A stretch of DNA of 64,000 nucleotides from Clostridiaceae bacterium HFYG-1003 (GCA_024579835.1 CP102060.1:1-64000), one strand, 5' to 3'. Counted from the stretch's first letter, positions 1 through 9,241 are shown. Numbers and translations: made by a program. The notes: generated by a model not told the origin, from the sequence alone.

Positions 1-1
1 G

Positions 2-709
2 CCTCGTGCTTCAGGCCTACTGCTGGTCATGCTGCTTTGCCTTTCCGCCTTCTCGGTCCCGGCTTATGCCAAGACCGACGAATCCAAGGCGATCACGGCA
101 AGCTCTGATCCGATCGAGGAAGCTGTGGTGCCGACTGCCGAGCCCGCACCCTCAGAACCCGTCAAAGAAACAGAACCGGAAGCTGCTGTACCCCTGACTC
201 CGGAAGGCAATCTGACCATTGTGGATGACCTGGAAGGCGAACAGATCGAGGACAAGCAGTTCATTACGGTCAAAACCAAAGCGGGCAACACCTTCTATCT
301 GATCATCGACCGGGCCGGCAAGGAAAATAACGTCTACTTCCTGAACCTGGTGGATGAAGCAGACCTCCGAGCCCTGATGGAGGAAGACGGCACACTGGAG
401 CCACTGCCGGGTGAAGGTGCGGTCCCAACCGTTCCTGAGCCGGAACCCGAACCTACACCGGAGCCAGAAACGGAAGTGGAGGAACCCGTACCAGCGGAAA
501 GCATGAATCCTACACCGATCATCCTTGTAATCCTGATTCTTCTGGGCGGCGGCGGACTGTGGTACTTCAAGCTGAGAAAGCCCAAGCCCAGCGTCAATGG
601 AAAAACCAATCTTGATGAGTACAGCTTTGATGACGATGACGACTATGAAGAAAAACTGCTGGTTGAAGAGGATCAGGAAGCTTTCGAAGCGGAGCGTGAT
701 GACGAATGA
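2..709 (+). CDS. CD1107-family (DUF4366-type) mobile-element membrane protein, 5' end outside window
   Basis: The open frame runs in from the left edge; the first in-window ATG (29) lies inside a hydrophobic signal-like segment (LLLVMLLCLSAF) ending in an AYA-type cleavage site, so the true start is probably upstream. After it come an acidic Pro/Glu-rich linker, a small folded block (about residues 60-125 counted from ATG 29), a second PEPEPTPEPE linker, one transmembrane helix near residues 164-180 and a very acidic cytoplasmic tail. This layout matches the CD1107/DUF4366 proteins found next to topB in Tn1549/CTn-like elements; their role in conjugation is not known. Its stop overlaps the next start by 4 bp (ATGA). 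Confidence 0.8.
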   Translation, partial: PRASGLLLVMLLCLSAFSVPAYAKTDESKAITASSDPIEEAVVPTAEPAPSEPVKETEPEAAVPLTPEGNLTIVDDLEGEQIEDKQFITVKTKAGNTFYLIIDRAGKENNVYFLNLVDEADLRALMEEDGTLEPLPGEGAVPTVPEPEPEPTPEPETEVEEPVPAESMNPTPIILVILILLGGGGLWYFKLRKPKPSVNGKTNLDEYSFDDDDDYEEKLLVEEDQEAFEAERDDE

Positions 710-900
710 CGCATTTTACGGACAGTCCCTTTGAACGGCTGATGAAGCAAAAGCCCAGGCAGCGGCAGGAGAAGCTCTCTCCTGTCCTGCCCAAGACCCA
801 TCCCTGCCATGGCTGCAGCTACCTTCAAGGCAACTGCTGCACCGGTGTCTGCTACCGTGAGCTGATCCTCCCCCACAAGAAAAGGAAGGTGGACAAATGA
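706..900 (+). CDS. Small Cys-rich mobile-element protein
   Basis: A 64-residue basic protein with a cysteine cluster (CHGCSYLQGNCCTGVC) that could bind a metal or an iron-sulfur cluster. The start overlaps the stop of the preceding gene (ATGA) and its own stop overlaps the topB start the same way, so translation is coupled. Small proteins of this kind sit between the DUF4366 gene and topB in many Firmicute conjugative elements. Function unknown. Confidence 0.7.
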   Translation: MTHFTDSPFERLMKQKPRQRQEKLSPVLPKTHPCHGCSYLQGNCCTGVCYRELILPHKKRKVDK

Positions 901-3038
901 GACTGGTGATCGCAGAAAAGCCCAGTGTAGCCCAGTCCATTGCCGCTGTGCTGGGGGCAAACAGCCGAAAGGACGGCTATCTGGAAGGAACGGATGTCCT
1001 GGTTTCCTGGTGTGTTGGACATCTTGTGGAGCTCTCTCCGGCGGATGTCTACGACGAGCGCTATGGCAAATGGCGCTTCGAGGATCTGCCGATCCTTCCG
1101 AATCCATGGAAATACCAGGTGCCCAAGGACAAGCAAAAGCAATTTAAGATCCTGAAAAGCCTGCTGGGTGAATCCCGAGTGACGGAGATCGTCTGTGCCA
1201 CGGATGCAGGGCGTGAAGGAGAACTGATCTTCCGTTTGGTCTATCGCCAGGCGGGCTGTCAGAAGCCGGTGAAGCGCCTATGGATCAGTTCCATGGAGGA
1301 CCAAGCCATCAGCGAAGGCTTCAGGAAACTAAAGCCCAGCCAGGAATACGATTCGCTCTATCAATCTGCCCTCTGTCGGTCACAGGCGGATTGGCTGGTC
1401 GGTATCAACGCAACGAGGCTCTTTTCAGTTTTGTATCGTCAGACCCTTAATGTTGGACGCGTCATGTCTCCTACGCTGTCCATGATCGTGGACCGCTGGT
1501 CTGCCATTCAGGATTTCAGGTCCGAACCATTCTACACCGTTGTGCTGAAGCTACCCGGCTTTGAAGCAGCCGGTGAAAAGCTGAAGATCAAGGCCGAGGC
1601 TGAAAAACTTTTAAATCAATGCCAGGGAAAATCTGCCACAATCACTGGGATCCGGACTCAGGAAAAGACGGAAACCCCCCCCAAGCTTTATGATCTGACC
1701 ACCCTGCAGCGGGAAGCCAACCGACTTCTTGGCTACACAGCCCAGCAAACGCTGGATTATGCCCAAAGCCTCTATGAAAAAAAGCTCATCACCTATCCCC
1801 GAACCGACAGCCGCTACCTGACGACTGACATGGCACAGTCCACTGCAGGCGTCCTTCAGTCAGCGTTTTCCCTTTTGCCAGAGAATTTGACGAAGGGATA
1901 TTCGACGGATCCAAAGCAATTGCTGGATGATTCCAAGGTCAGTGATCACCACGCCATCATTCCGACCTTTGCTCTTAAGGGAAATATCCTGGAGAGTCTG
2001 CCCAAGGGCGAGCAGGAGCTCTTAAAGCTACTGGCTATCCGCCTCATCACAGCTGCTGGAGAAGCTCATCGGTATTCTGAAACGACGGTTGCGCTGGACT
2101 GCTCTGGCCAACAATTCACCGCCAAGGGAAAGATGGTTCTGCAATCTGGCTGGAAGTCAGTGGATGAATATTTTCGCGGCACGATTACCACTCGAAAAAT
2201 GGAGAAGAAAATAGAAGCCCCGCTGCCCAGACTGGAAAAAGACCAGCGTTTTGATTCGGTCACCGTAAGGTTGGAGGAAGGGAAAACTACACCGCCTAAG
2301 CTGTTCACCGAGGATACCCTGCTCTCTGCTATGGAGAATGCTGGCCTGGAGGATCTGCCTGAGGATGCGGAACGAAAAGGTCTGGGGACTCCGGCCACAC
2401 GGGCAGGCATCCTGGAAAAGCTGATCAAGACTGAGCTGGTGGAGCGCCGAGGCGACAAAAAGCTCAAGACTCTGCAGCCAACTCATAAGGGAGTTGCTCT
2501 GGCCACGATCCTGCCGGAGCAGATCAAATCCCCTCAGATGACGGCGGAATGGGAGGAAAAGCTGAAGCGCATTGAAAAGGGACAGCTCTCTCCTGAGCTT
2601 TTCATGACGGAGATATCTCAGCACCTGAAGGATCTGGTCAGAACCTATAGGGCGGTCTCTGAAGCCCCCGGCGAGCTGGCCTTAAATCCGGAAAGCATCG
2701 GTTCCTGCCCCCGTTGCGGAGATCAGGTGCTGGAAGGGGAACGTCGCTTTTTCTGCCAGAACAAAACCTGTACATTCGCTCTGTGGAAGGATAACCGTTT
2801 CTTCAAGGACAAGAAAACGGTCCTGACTCGCGAGGTAGCTGCTGCTCTTCTGCAGGATGGCAATATTCAAATGAAAAACCTGTATTCGCCCAAGACGCAA
2901 AAGACCTACGATGCCCGGATCATCATGGAGGATACCGGCGGCAAGTACGTCAATTTCAGGCTGGAATTCACGTCTGGTGAAACCAAGGATAAGGACAAAA
3001 CATCGACAAAATCTAAAGAAAGGATGGAAAAATCATGA
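897..3038 (+). CDS. topB: DNA topoisomerase III of a conjugative element
   Basis: A type IA topoisomerase of 713 residues, usual for the element-borne TopB family. The Toprim domain starts at once (LVIAEKPSVAQSI) with the acidic motif TDAGREGELIFR near residue 100. The active-site tyrosine lies in LITYPRTDSRYL near residue 300. A C-terminal zinc-ribbon-like segment (CPRCGDQVLEG, then CQNKTC) follows. It would relax or decatenate DNA during transfer or replication of the element. The ATG overlaps the upstream stop, and the next gene overlaps its stop by 4 bp, so it is part of one polycistronic transfer operon. Confidence 0.95.
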   Translation: MRLVIAEKPSVAQSIAAVLGANSRKDGYLEGTDVLVSWCVGHLVELSPADVYDERYGKWRFEDLPILPNPWKYQVPKDKQKQFKILKSLLGESRVTEIVCATDAGREGELIFRLVYRQAGCQKPVKRLWISSMEDQAISEGFRKLKPSQEYDSLYQSALCRSQADWLVGINATRLFSVLYRQTLNVGRVMSPTLSMIVDRWSAIQDFRSEPFYTVVLKLPGFEAAGEKLKIKAEAEKLLNQCQGKSATITGIRTQEKTETPPKLYDLTTLQREANRLLGYTAQQTLDYAQSLYEKKLITYPRTDSRYLTTDMAQSTAGVLQSAFSLLPENLTKGYSTDPKQLLDDSKVSDHHAIIPTFALKGNILESLPKGEQELLKLLAIRLITAAGEAHRYSETTVALDCSGQQFTAKGKMVLQSGWKSVDEYFRGTITTRKMEKKIEAPLPRLEKDQRFDSVTVRLEEGKTTPPKLFTEDTLLSAMENAGLEDLPEDAERKGLGTPATRAGILEKLIKTELVERRGDKKLKTLQPTHKGVALATILPEQIKSPQMTAEWEEKLKRIEKGQLSPELFMTEISQHLKDLVRTYRAVSEAPGELALNPESIGSCPRCGDQVLEGERRFFCQNKTCTFALWKDNRFFKDKKTVLTREVAAALLQDGNIQMKNLYSPKTQKTYDARIIMEDTGGKYVNFRLEFTSGETKDKDKTSTKSKERMEKS

Positions 3039-3214
3039 ATGTCAAAGAACGGATCAAGGCTCTTCTCGGTATTGAGGTGAGCACGGATAATCTGCTGGAG
3101 CTCTGGGAGAATCCGGAAGAATATGTTTCAACACCGGAAGATGCTGACAAACTGGGAGATCTGTTTCTCTTAGTTGAGATGATGGCCGAGCTGGAGGTGG
3201 ATAGCGATGAATAA
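3035..3214 (+). CDS. Small acidic hypothetical protein
   Basis: A 59-residue acidic protein starting MNVKERIKALLGIE. It overlaps the topB stop by 4 bp (ATGA) and its last codons overlap the start of the RadC-ArdC gene, so it fits the coupled operon well. No family recognised. The coupling and protein-like composition are the main evidence. Confidence 0.65.
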   Translation: MNVKERIKALLGIEVSTDNLLELWENPEEYVSTPEDADKLGDLFLLVEMMAELEVDSDE

Positions 3215-5444
3215 CACGGATGAACTTCGCTATGTCCAGGCCTTTGCCCACATCATCGGCGTCAAGGAGGATGAGGCGCTGGAATACGCCCAGAGAAAAG
3301 GCATCGGCGCTTTGGTGGAGAATGCCACACAGCTTTTAAGCACGCCAGCTCAGCGGGAAAAGCATCAGGCCTTTCTGGATCTTTACCGGATGAGCAGCGG
3401 CATCAACACGAAAAACCCGGTCATCAATTCACCGGATACGGCAGCGGACTTTTTTCGCTCGGTGATGGATCAGGTCCATGACAAGGAAGCCTTTGTTGTG
3501 GCCTTCCTCAATACCAAGAACCGTGTCATCGATCATGAGGTCGTATCCCTTGGGACCATCAATAGCTCCATCGTCCACCCCAGGGAAGTCTTCCGAAATG
3601 CCATCGTCAATAAGGCCAATGCCGTTATCCTTTGTCACAATCACCCATCCGGTGATCTGACGCCAAGCTCCGAAGACCTCACCGTGACAAAAAGGCTGAA
3701 GGAAACGGGCAATCTTCTGGGCATCCAGGTGCTGGATCACGTGATCATCAATGGGATCAATCAGCAGGATCACTACTCCTTCCAAGCCCACGGCGTGCTG
3801 GAAGCGCCTGCTGCTTACGGACAAAAGGAAACGGTCAGAGAATCGTCGGCTCAGGCGGCACCTGGTAAAAACATCAAGGATGGCCTCAAGGAAATCACGG
3901 ACAAGCTGGAACAAGGCATCCGTGATTTTTTCAGCGGCGAAAAATATCAGGACTACCTGCGCACCATGTCGAGGTTCCATCATTATTCCCTGAACAACAC
4001 GATCCTGATCGCCATGCAAAAGCCGGATGCCACACTGGTGGCGGGATACAACCGCTGGCAGCATCAGTTCCAGCGCAATGTACTGAAGGGTGAAAAAGGC
4101 ATCCGCATCATTGCCCCGGCCCCTGTCAAAACGAAAAAGGAAGTTGAAAAGCTTGATCCTGTGACCCAGAAGCCCCTGCGGGATGTCGCTGGCAAGACAC
4201 TGACAGAAGAAGTGGAGATCAAGATCCCAAGGTTTCGGGTCGTCTCTGTCTTTGATGTCTCCCAGACGGACGGGAAGCCCCTTCCCCAGCTGGCAAGTAC
4301 CCTGACCGGTGACGTCAAGCAATATGATGTCTTCATGGAGGCTCTGAAGCGATCCTCCCCGGTTCCCATCTCCTTCGAAGCCATGCCCGCCAGCACCGAC
4401 GGCTATTTCAGCCAGGGCAGACAAAAAATCGCCATTCGGGAAGACATGAGTGAGATCCAGACGGTCTCTGCAGCCATCCATGAGATCGCCCACGCCAAGC
4501 TTCATAATCTGAAGCCTGACCAGGAAAAGGATCTCGGAGAAGATGAGAAAGCACCGGTAAACCCCAAGGATCGAAGAACCGAAGAAGTGGAGGCAGAAAG
4601 TGTTTCCTTTGCGGTATGCGCCTATTATGGCATCGCCACTGACGAGAACAGCTTTGGTTACATCGCTGCCTGGAGCAAGGACAAGGATCTGCCTGAACTG
4701 AAGGCTTCGCTTGAAACCATCAGCAAGACTTCAGCTGAACTCATTGATGACATCGACCGCCATTTTAAGGAAATCACCCAGGAGCGCGGGATTTCTGCAG
4801 CAGACATAGAAAAGCAAAACGAAAAGACGGGGACTGATGATAATCCATCTCCTCGCCTGCAGGAGGTGGAATTCCTCACAGGTCCGGATGACACCTACGC
4901 CATCTATCAGCTGAGAAACGATGAGAATCTGCGAAACCACCGGTTCGAGAGTCTGCATCACCTGCAAAAGCTCGGCCTTACTGTGGACTATAAGAATTAT
5001 GATCTGACCTACACCGGACATTTTGAGACAGCAGCTGACACTAATGGGACGCTGAACGTCATCTATGAAAAATTCAATGAGGATCGGCCCAAGGACTTTA
5101 CTGGACATAGCTTATCCATGAGCGATGTCATCGTCTTGAAACAAAACGGTGAGCACACGGCTCATTATGTGGATGCCATCGGCTTCAAGGAAGTGCCGGA
5201 GTTCATCAAACCCATCAATCCTTTGCGCAGCATCGAGGATACGGTGGAGCAAAATGACAATCAATTTGATGGACTAATCAATAACGTTCCTACAAAAGAT
5301 GTGGATAAGACAAGAAAGGCTGTCGAAGGACATGAAGAGAAAAATCCGCAGAAAGAATCCGTTAAGCAGCGGCTGAAAAAGTCTGCTGAGAAACCAGAGC
5401 TCAGCAAAGTGCTGTCACATAAAACTGCAGAAATGGAGAGATGA
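3207..5444 (+). CDS. RadC-like JAB / ArdC-like / YodL multidomain mobile-element protein
   Basis: A 745-residue fusion. Residues about 70-195 are a RadC/JAB domain with the metal motif HNHPSGDLTPSSED at 145-157. Residues about 220-310 resemble the ArdC N-terminal ssDNA-binding domain (YSLNNTILIAMQ, then AGYNRWQ). Residues about 400-530 form a zinc-peptidase-like domain with HEIAH at 425-429 and a downstream EEVEAES. Residues about 555-660 resemble YodL, followed by a DUF4316-like tail. ArdC-type proteins protect incoming single-stranded DNA and oppose restriction in the recipient; whether this fusion does so is inference. Standard cargo of the Tn1549/CTn transfer operon. Confidence 0.85.
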   Translation: MNNTDELRYVQAFAHIIGVKEDEALEYAQRKGIGALVENATQLLSTPAQREKHQAFLDLYRMSSGINTKNPVINSPDTAADFFRSVMDQVHDKEAFVVAFLNTKNRVIDHEVVSLGTINSSIVHPREVFRNAIVNKANAVILCHNHPSGDLTPSSEDLTVTKRLKETGNLLGIQVLDHVIINGINQQDHYSFQAHGVLEAPAAYGQKETVRESSAQAAPGKNIKDGLKEITDKLEQGIRDFFSGEKYQDYLRTMSRFHHYSLNNTILIAMQKPDATLVAGYNRWQHQFQRNVLKGEKGIRIIAPAPVKTKKEVEKLDPVTQKPLRDVAGKTLTEEVEIKIPRFRVVSVFDVSQTDGKPLPQLASTLTGDVKQYDVFMEALKRSSPVPISFEAMPASTDGYFSQGRQKIAIREDMSEIQTVSAAIHEIAHAKLHNLKPDQEKDLGEDEKAPVNPKDRRTEEVEAESVSFAVCAYYGIATDENSFGYIAAWSKDKDLPELKASLETISKTSAELIDDIDRHFKEITQERGISAADIEKQNEKTGTDDNPSPRLQEVEFLTGPDDTYAIYQLRNDENLRNHRFESLHHLQKLGLTVDYKNYDLTYTGHFETAADTNGTLNVIYEKFNEDRPKDFTGHSLSMSDVIVLKQNGEHTAHYVDAIGFKEVPEFIKPINPLRSIEDTVEQNDNQFDGLINNVPTKDVDKTRKAVEGHEEKNPQKESVKQRLKKSAEKPELSKVLSHKTAEMER

Positions 5445-5671
5445 TGATGGATAGATTCAGTATTGAAGAGCTTAATCTCATGTGTATTTATGATACCGGC
5501 ACCCGGTCCGGACTGATCGCAGGACTTGAGAAAATCTCCACAGAGCTTGCTCCTGAAGACGCAGAGCTCTCCCAGCTTATTCAAAGTGCTTTGAGGAAGC
5601 TGGCAGCCATGAGTGATCAGGAATACGGAGAGTTGATCCTGGTGCCCGATTATAAGGAAGAAGACGATTAA
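5441..5671 (+). CDS. Transposon-transfer assisting family protein
   Basis: A 76-residue acidic protein (EELNLMCIYDTGTRSGLI) matching the short family annotated as transposon-transfer assisting in Firmicute conjugative transposons. It begins in an ATGATGATG run that overlaps the upstream stop, so any of the three methionines could be used. The position just before mobC supports the call. Biochemical function unknown. Confidence 0.75.
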   Translation: MMMDRFSIEELNLMCIYDTGTRSGLIAGLEKISTELAPEDAELSQLIQSALRKLAAMSDQEYGELILVPDYKEEDD

Positions 5672-5721
5672 ATAGGAGCATCTGAAGCAGAAAGGTGGTG
5701 GAAACTTGAGGAGGTGATGAT

Positions 5722-6060
5722 ATGGCAAATAGAAAGCGTCAGGTCCCCATAATAATCATGGTCACTGAGCGTGAAAAAGCGCTGATCGAAGAAAAGATGC
5801 GCCAGTTGGGGACCAAGAATATGGGGGCTTACATCAGGAAGATGGCCATTGACGGCTATGTAGTCCGCCTGGACCTCTCCGATATTTCTGAACTGGTATC
5901 GCTCCTTCGAAGAAGCAGCAACAATCTGAATCAATATGCCAAGCGGGCGCATGAGACCGGACGCATCTATGAAGCCGATATTGAGGATATTCAGAGCAGC
6001 CTAAAGAGTGTATGGGAAAAGGCGGATCAGATCATGACCCGCCTTTCCACCATAGACTAA
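5722..6060 (+). CDS. mobC: MobC relaxosome accessory protein
   Basis: A 112-residue protein with an N-terminal ribbon-helix-helix-like segment (VPIIIMVTEREKALIEEKM, then NMGAYIRKMAIDGY) and the MobC motif SNNLNQYAKRAHETG. MobC binds oriT next to the nick and helps the relaxase open the strands. A strong AGGAGGTGAT Shine-Dalgarno precedes the ATG. The origin of transfer is expected close to this gene, but I did not pin down an oriT. Confidence 0.88.
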   Translation: MANRKRQVPIIIMVTEREKALIEEKMRQLGTKNMGAYIRKMAIDGYVVRLDLSDISELVSLLRRSSNNLNQYAKRAHETGRIYEADIEDIQSSLKSVWEKADQIMTRLSTID

Positions 6061-6148
6061 AATTTTTTATCGACAACATGGACGACATTTGGATTCCTTG
6101 CTACGATCAGGGCAGAAGAAAATTTTCGGATGAATGGAGGTGTGCAGC

Positions 6149-6433
6149 ATGAGATTTCTCATCAAGCTGTTCTTATTCCCAATTACACTGGCTTTAACGA
6201 TCCTTGTTGCAGCCTGCCGTTTGCTGTGTCAGCTGTCCACCATGGTGCTGGGGATCGTGGCTTTTGTCTGCTTTGCCATCGCACTGGGAACCATGGTCCT
6301 GCTGCAGGATGTTCCGGAAGGTCTGAGATTAATGGGCTTGGCCTGGTTGATCAGTCCCTTCGGACTGCCGCTGATCGCAGCCTTCCTGGTTGAGCTGCTT
6401 GGTGTATTCAATGATTCTCTGAAAGCGATCTGA
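6149..6433 (+). CDS. CD1845-family mobile-element membrane protein
   Basis: A 94-residue protein with two to three hydrophobic helices (residues about 3-50 and 65-85). The ATG at 6149 is preceded by TGGAGG at about 8 bp and is preferred over the upstream ATG 6134. Proteins of this shape occur between mobC and the relaxase in CTn-type elements. A 24-codon ORF (6078-6152) starting MDDIWIPCYD overlaps the start by 4 bp and could couple translation. Role unknown. Confidence 0.7.
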   Translation: MRFLIKLFLFPITLALTILVAACRLLCQLSTMVLGIVAFVCFAIALGTMVLLQDVPEGLRLMGLAWLISPFGLPLIAAFLVELLGVFNDSLKAI

Positions 6434-6458
6434 GAAAGCGAAAAATGATCCTGTGACG

Positions 6459-6494
6459 GGCGCGGTGGAGCAATCTGCTGCGCCTTTTTCTTTT
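6459..6494 (+). terminator. Putative intrinsic terminator before the relaxase gene
   Basis: GGCGC at 6459-6463 pairs with GCGCC at 6480-6484, with further pairing inside, followed by TTTTTCTTTT. It may attenuate transcription into the relaxase gene. Confidence 0.45.
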
Positions 6495-6511
6495 GGAAGG
6501 AGGTGTCCGCT

Positions 6512-7162
6512 GTGGCAACCACGAGATTAATCCCCATGCATGTCATCAAAGGTCAAACCGTGGCCCACACGGTACATGAGCGCCTTTCCTATGCCATCAA
6601 TCCTGAAAAAACCAACAGCGGACAGCTCATCAAAGCCTATGGCTGTGAACCGGAAACCGCTGCTGGAGAGATGCTGCTTTGCAAAAAAGAATATGAGACT
6701 TATATTGGACGCAGTGAAGAGAAGAAGAGCGACATCGTGCTCTATCAGATCCGGCAGTCCTTTAAGCCGGGAGAGGTCACCCCGGAAAAGGCACAGGAGA
6801 TCGGGTATGAGCTAGCCCTGAGTTTCACCAAGGGAAAGTATCAATTTGTTGTCGCCACGCATACGGATCATGCCCATATTCACAACCACATCATATGCAA
6901 TTCCACATCCATCGACCACACACAGAAATTCAGGAATTTCCTTGGCTCCAGTGAAGCGATCCGGAAAATCAGCGACAAACTCTGCCTAGAGAACGGACTC
7001 TCGATCATAGAAGCTCCAAAGCAAGGACCATCTGATTACGGCAAGTGGCTGGGCGACAAAAAACCGCTATCCTGGCAGGAGAAGCTGAGACAAACCATCG
7101 ATGCTGTCATGGCGCAAAAGCCAGCAGATTTTGATGCTTTCCTGAAGTTATTGACTCGCTAA
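6512..7162 (+). pseudogene. MobL/MobA-type relaxase, N-terminal part, interrupted by IS630
   Basis: This part carries the catalytic domain of a MOBP-type relaxase with the three-histidine metal motif in ATHTDHAHIHNHII. GTG 6512 is chosen because GGAAGGAGG lies 8 bp upstream; GTG 6503 lies inside that ribosome site. Native coding runs to codon TTA at 7148-7150, after which the frame enters the IS630 left end and stops at 7160-7162. Joined to the downstream part it would make a relaxase of about 465 residues, a normal length. The truncated product keeps the nicking motif but lacks the C-terminal domain, so activity is doubtful. Confidence 0.9.
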
Positions 7163-7174
7163 ATAAACCTTGCG
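7151..7174 (+). repeat. IS630 left terminal inverted repeat
   Basis: Begins TTGACTCGC and ends AAACCTTGCG. It matches the reverse complement of the right end at 19 of 24 positions and abuts the duplicated TA. Confidence 0.85.
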
Positions 7175-7204
7175 TTTCTTGATGATTTTTGATATAATAA
7201 TCGT

Positions 7205-8248
7205 ATGAATAATGATTTAAAAACCCAAGCAGTACGGCTTAGTCCGGAAGAACAATATCAGATTCGCAAGAACATCATCCGACTATCAGAAAAAGGTAAA
7301 ACGAATGAGGAAATAGCAGAAATCTTAGATGTAAGCTTGCGGCACGTCCAGAACACTAAGAAACAATACAAGGAAGGCGGGATCGCAGGGATCAAGCCCC
7401 AAAAGCGTGGTCGCCGAGAGGGTGCGAAACGAACCCTTACTCCTGCCCAGGAAAAGGAAATACAGCAAATCCTGGTTGATAAGACACCGGATCAATTGAA
7501 GTTCAAAGACTGCATGTGGAGCAGAAAAACCATTGCAGAGCTCATTTATGAAAAGTATAAAATCAGCCTGCCCGTATCTACTTTAGGGGTCTACTTGGCG
7601 CGGTGGGGATTCTCAGTCCAGCGGCCGATGAAACGCGCCTACAAGCAAGACACAGAGAAGGTGCAGCACTGGGTCGAAACTGAGTTTCCTGGCATTACTG
7701 AACGAGCAGAGGCTGAGAATGCAGAGATTTTCTTTGGAGATGAAACCGGATTGCAAAACCAGTCAACTTGCTTGCGTGGGTATGCGCCAATCGGACAAAC
7801 GCCGGTGGTTCGAACCGAAGCAAAGCATATCAAGATCAACATGCTTTCAGCAATTTCCAATCGAGGAAAATTGCGCTTTGTCCTCTATAAAGACAACATG
7901 AATGCCGACAAACTGATTGATTTTATGCGGCGGTTAGTGCATGACAGCAACAAGAAAGTATTCCTGGTGCTCGATAATCTGCGGGTTCATCACGCTAAAA
8001 AAGTCATGGCGTGGGTAGAAAAGCATAAGGAAGAAATTGAGCTATTCTACCTGCCACCGTATGCCCCAGAGTACAATCCTGATGAATTGCTCAACAGCGA
8101 TCTCAAACGTGGCATAAGTAAAAAACCAAGTCCCAGGAGTGATGATGAGCTTGAACATAATGTTCGATCTCATTTAAAAACGGTGCAATTGCGTCCTAAT
8201 AAAATCAGGGGGTTCTTCCATTCAAAAACCACAAAATATGCCTCTTAA
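7205..8248 (+). CDS. IS630 family transposase
   Basis: A full-length 347-residue DDE transposase. An N-terminal helix-turn-helix of the paired type (residues about 15-75, EEIAEILDVSLRHVQNTKK) is followed by a winged-helix segment. The catalytic domain shows GDETGLQNQ (first Asp), VLDNLRVHHAKK (second Asp) and LPPYAPEYNPDE (Glu), as in the IS630/Tc1 group. A TATAAT at 7193-7198 sits just before the ATG, so the promoter lies largely inside the IS end. No frameshift, so the element may still move. Confidence 0.95.
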   Translation: MNNDLKTQAVRLSPEEQYQIRKNIIRLSEKGKTNEEIAEILDVSLRHVQNTKKQYKEGGIAGIKPQKRGRREGAKRTLTPAQEKEIQQILVDKTPDQLKFKDCMWSRKTIAELIYEKYKISLPVSTLGVYLARWGFSVQRPMKRAYKQDTEKVQHWVETEFPGITERAEAENAEIFFGDETGLQNQSTCLRGYAPIGQTPVVRTEAKHIKINMLSAISNRGKLRFVLYKDNMNADKLIDFMRRLVHDSNKKVFLVLDNLRVHHAKKVMAWVEKHKEEIELFYLPPYAPEYNPDELLNSDLKRGISKKPSPRSDDELEHNVRSHLKTVQLRPNKIRGFFHSKTTKYAS

Positions 8249-8252
8249 TATG

Positions 8253-8276
8253 CGCAAGGTTTAATTAGGGGAGCAA
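8253..8276 (-). repeat. IS630 right terminal inverted repeat
   Basis: Read on the minus strand it begins TTGCTCCCC and ends AAACCTTGCG, mirroring the left end. It is followed by the TA copy at 8277-8278. Confidence 0.85.
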
Positions 8277-8278
8277 TA

Positions 8279-9037
8279 ATGGCGGAGAATGGTTATGAAG
8301 TGAAGCAGGGGCAGCATCTAGCCTTCAAAGCAAATGGTCAGCAAAAATTTACAAGATTGCGGTCCCTCGGAGAAGGATATTCTGAAGAAGAGTTGAGATC
8401 CGCGATTCTTGGAAAGACGATCCACACACCAAAAGCCAAAAGACCTTATCGAAAAAATCCGGACAAGATCAACCTTCTGGTGGACATTCAGGCCAAAATT
8501 CAAGCCGGAAAAGGCCCTGGTTACGAGCGCTGGGCGAAGGTTTTCAATCTGAAGCAGATGGCTCAGACCATCAATTTTCTGACGGAGAATAACATCACCG
8601 ACTATGAGACCCTGGTTGAAAAAACAAAAGCTGCAACGGATCGTTATCACGAGCTGTCACAGCATATTAAGCAAATTGAAAAACGGATGACTGAAATTAC
8701 TGATTTGAAGAAGCATATCATTAACTATGCGAAAACAAAGGAAGTGTATAGCGCTTACAGTCAAGCCGGATTTTCAGCAAAATACTATGAGGCGAACACT
8801 GAAAACATTCTGCTTCACCAATCCGCTAAGCAAGGTTTTGACTCGATTTCATTAAGAAAAATACCTTCAATGAGAGACCTTCAACAGGAATTCAACTCAT
8901 GCCTAGATTCTAAAAAAGTCATTTTAAAGGACTATGTAAAACAAAAAAATCTAATGAAAGAATCACTGACGGTACAATCAAACGTCGATCATTTATTTTC
9001 TCAAAGCCCAGCAGACAAACAAAAAAAAGAACGCTAA
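8279..9037 (+). pseudogene. MobL/MobA-type relaxase, C-terminal part
   Basis: This 252-codon frame starts at ATG 8279, which is an internal Met codon of the original gene (MAENGYEVKQGQ). It carries the usual C-terminal relaxase segment (HLAFKANGQQKFTRLRSLGEGYSEEEL) and then a helical region. No good Shine-Dalgarno belongs to it beyond GGGGAG in the IS end at 8268-8273, which by chance lies about 5 bp before the ATG, so a separate C-terminal peptide could be translated. Confidence 0.85.
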
Positions 9038-9241
9038 GGGAATTGTGCGGAAAATAGTCATGATGAGCAATCATCCCGTGAAATGTTCATGCAGGTGCAG
9101 GAAGAACTCATCCATCGCCGGATGGTATATTCCAAGCCAGAGCTAAAAAGAAATCATCCTCACCAACTATCCTCGATGAATACAATGGGCTATCGGTTCA
9201 AGAACACAATAGCTGAAAAATCTGATTTTCTATGCAAATGA
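9038..9241 (+). pseudogene. Remnant resembling a large serine recombinase
   Basis: In frame directly after the relaxase stop, this short stretch reads SSREMFMQVQEELIHRRM, which resembles the coiled C-terminal region of large serine recombinases found in Firmicute elements. No catalytic domain or zinc ribbon is present and the frame ends at 9239-9241. It is probably a scrap left by a rearrangement. The match is from memory of the family and is short. Confidence 0.45.

Larger units (their letters stand above)
7151..8276 (+). mobile_element. IS630-family insertion sequence within the relaxase gene
   Basis: A 1,126-bp element flanked by the IS630 target dinucleotide TA (7149-7150 and 8277-8278). 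Terminal inverted repeats of 24 bp agree at 19 positions and share the inner core AAACCTTGCG. Deleting the element plus one TA gives codons reading FLKL-MAENGYEV, an intact relaxase sequence in frame, which fixes the boundaries. One transposase gene fills it. Confidence 0.92.

Noticed and set aside
7160-8267. Narrower IS630 boundaries using TA at 7160-7161 and 8266-8267
   Set aside because: The inverted repeats continue outward (TTGACTCGC / TTGCTCCCC), and excision at these inner sites would leave a stop codon and a frame shift. The outer TA pair restores the relaxase exactly.
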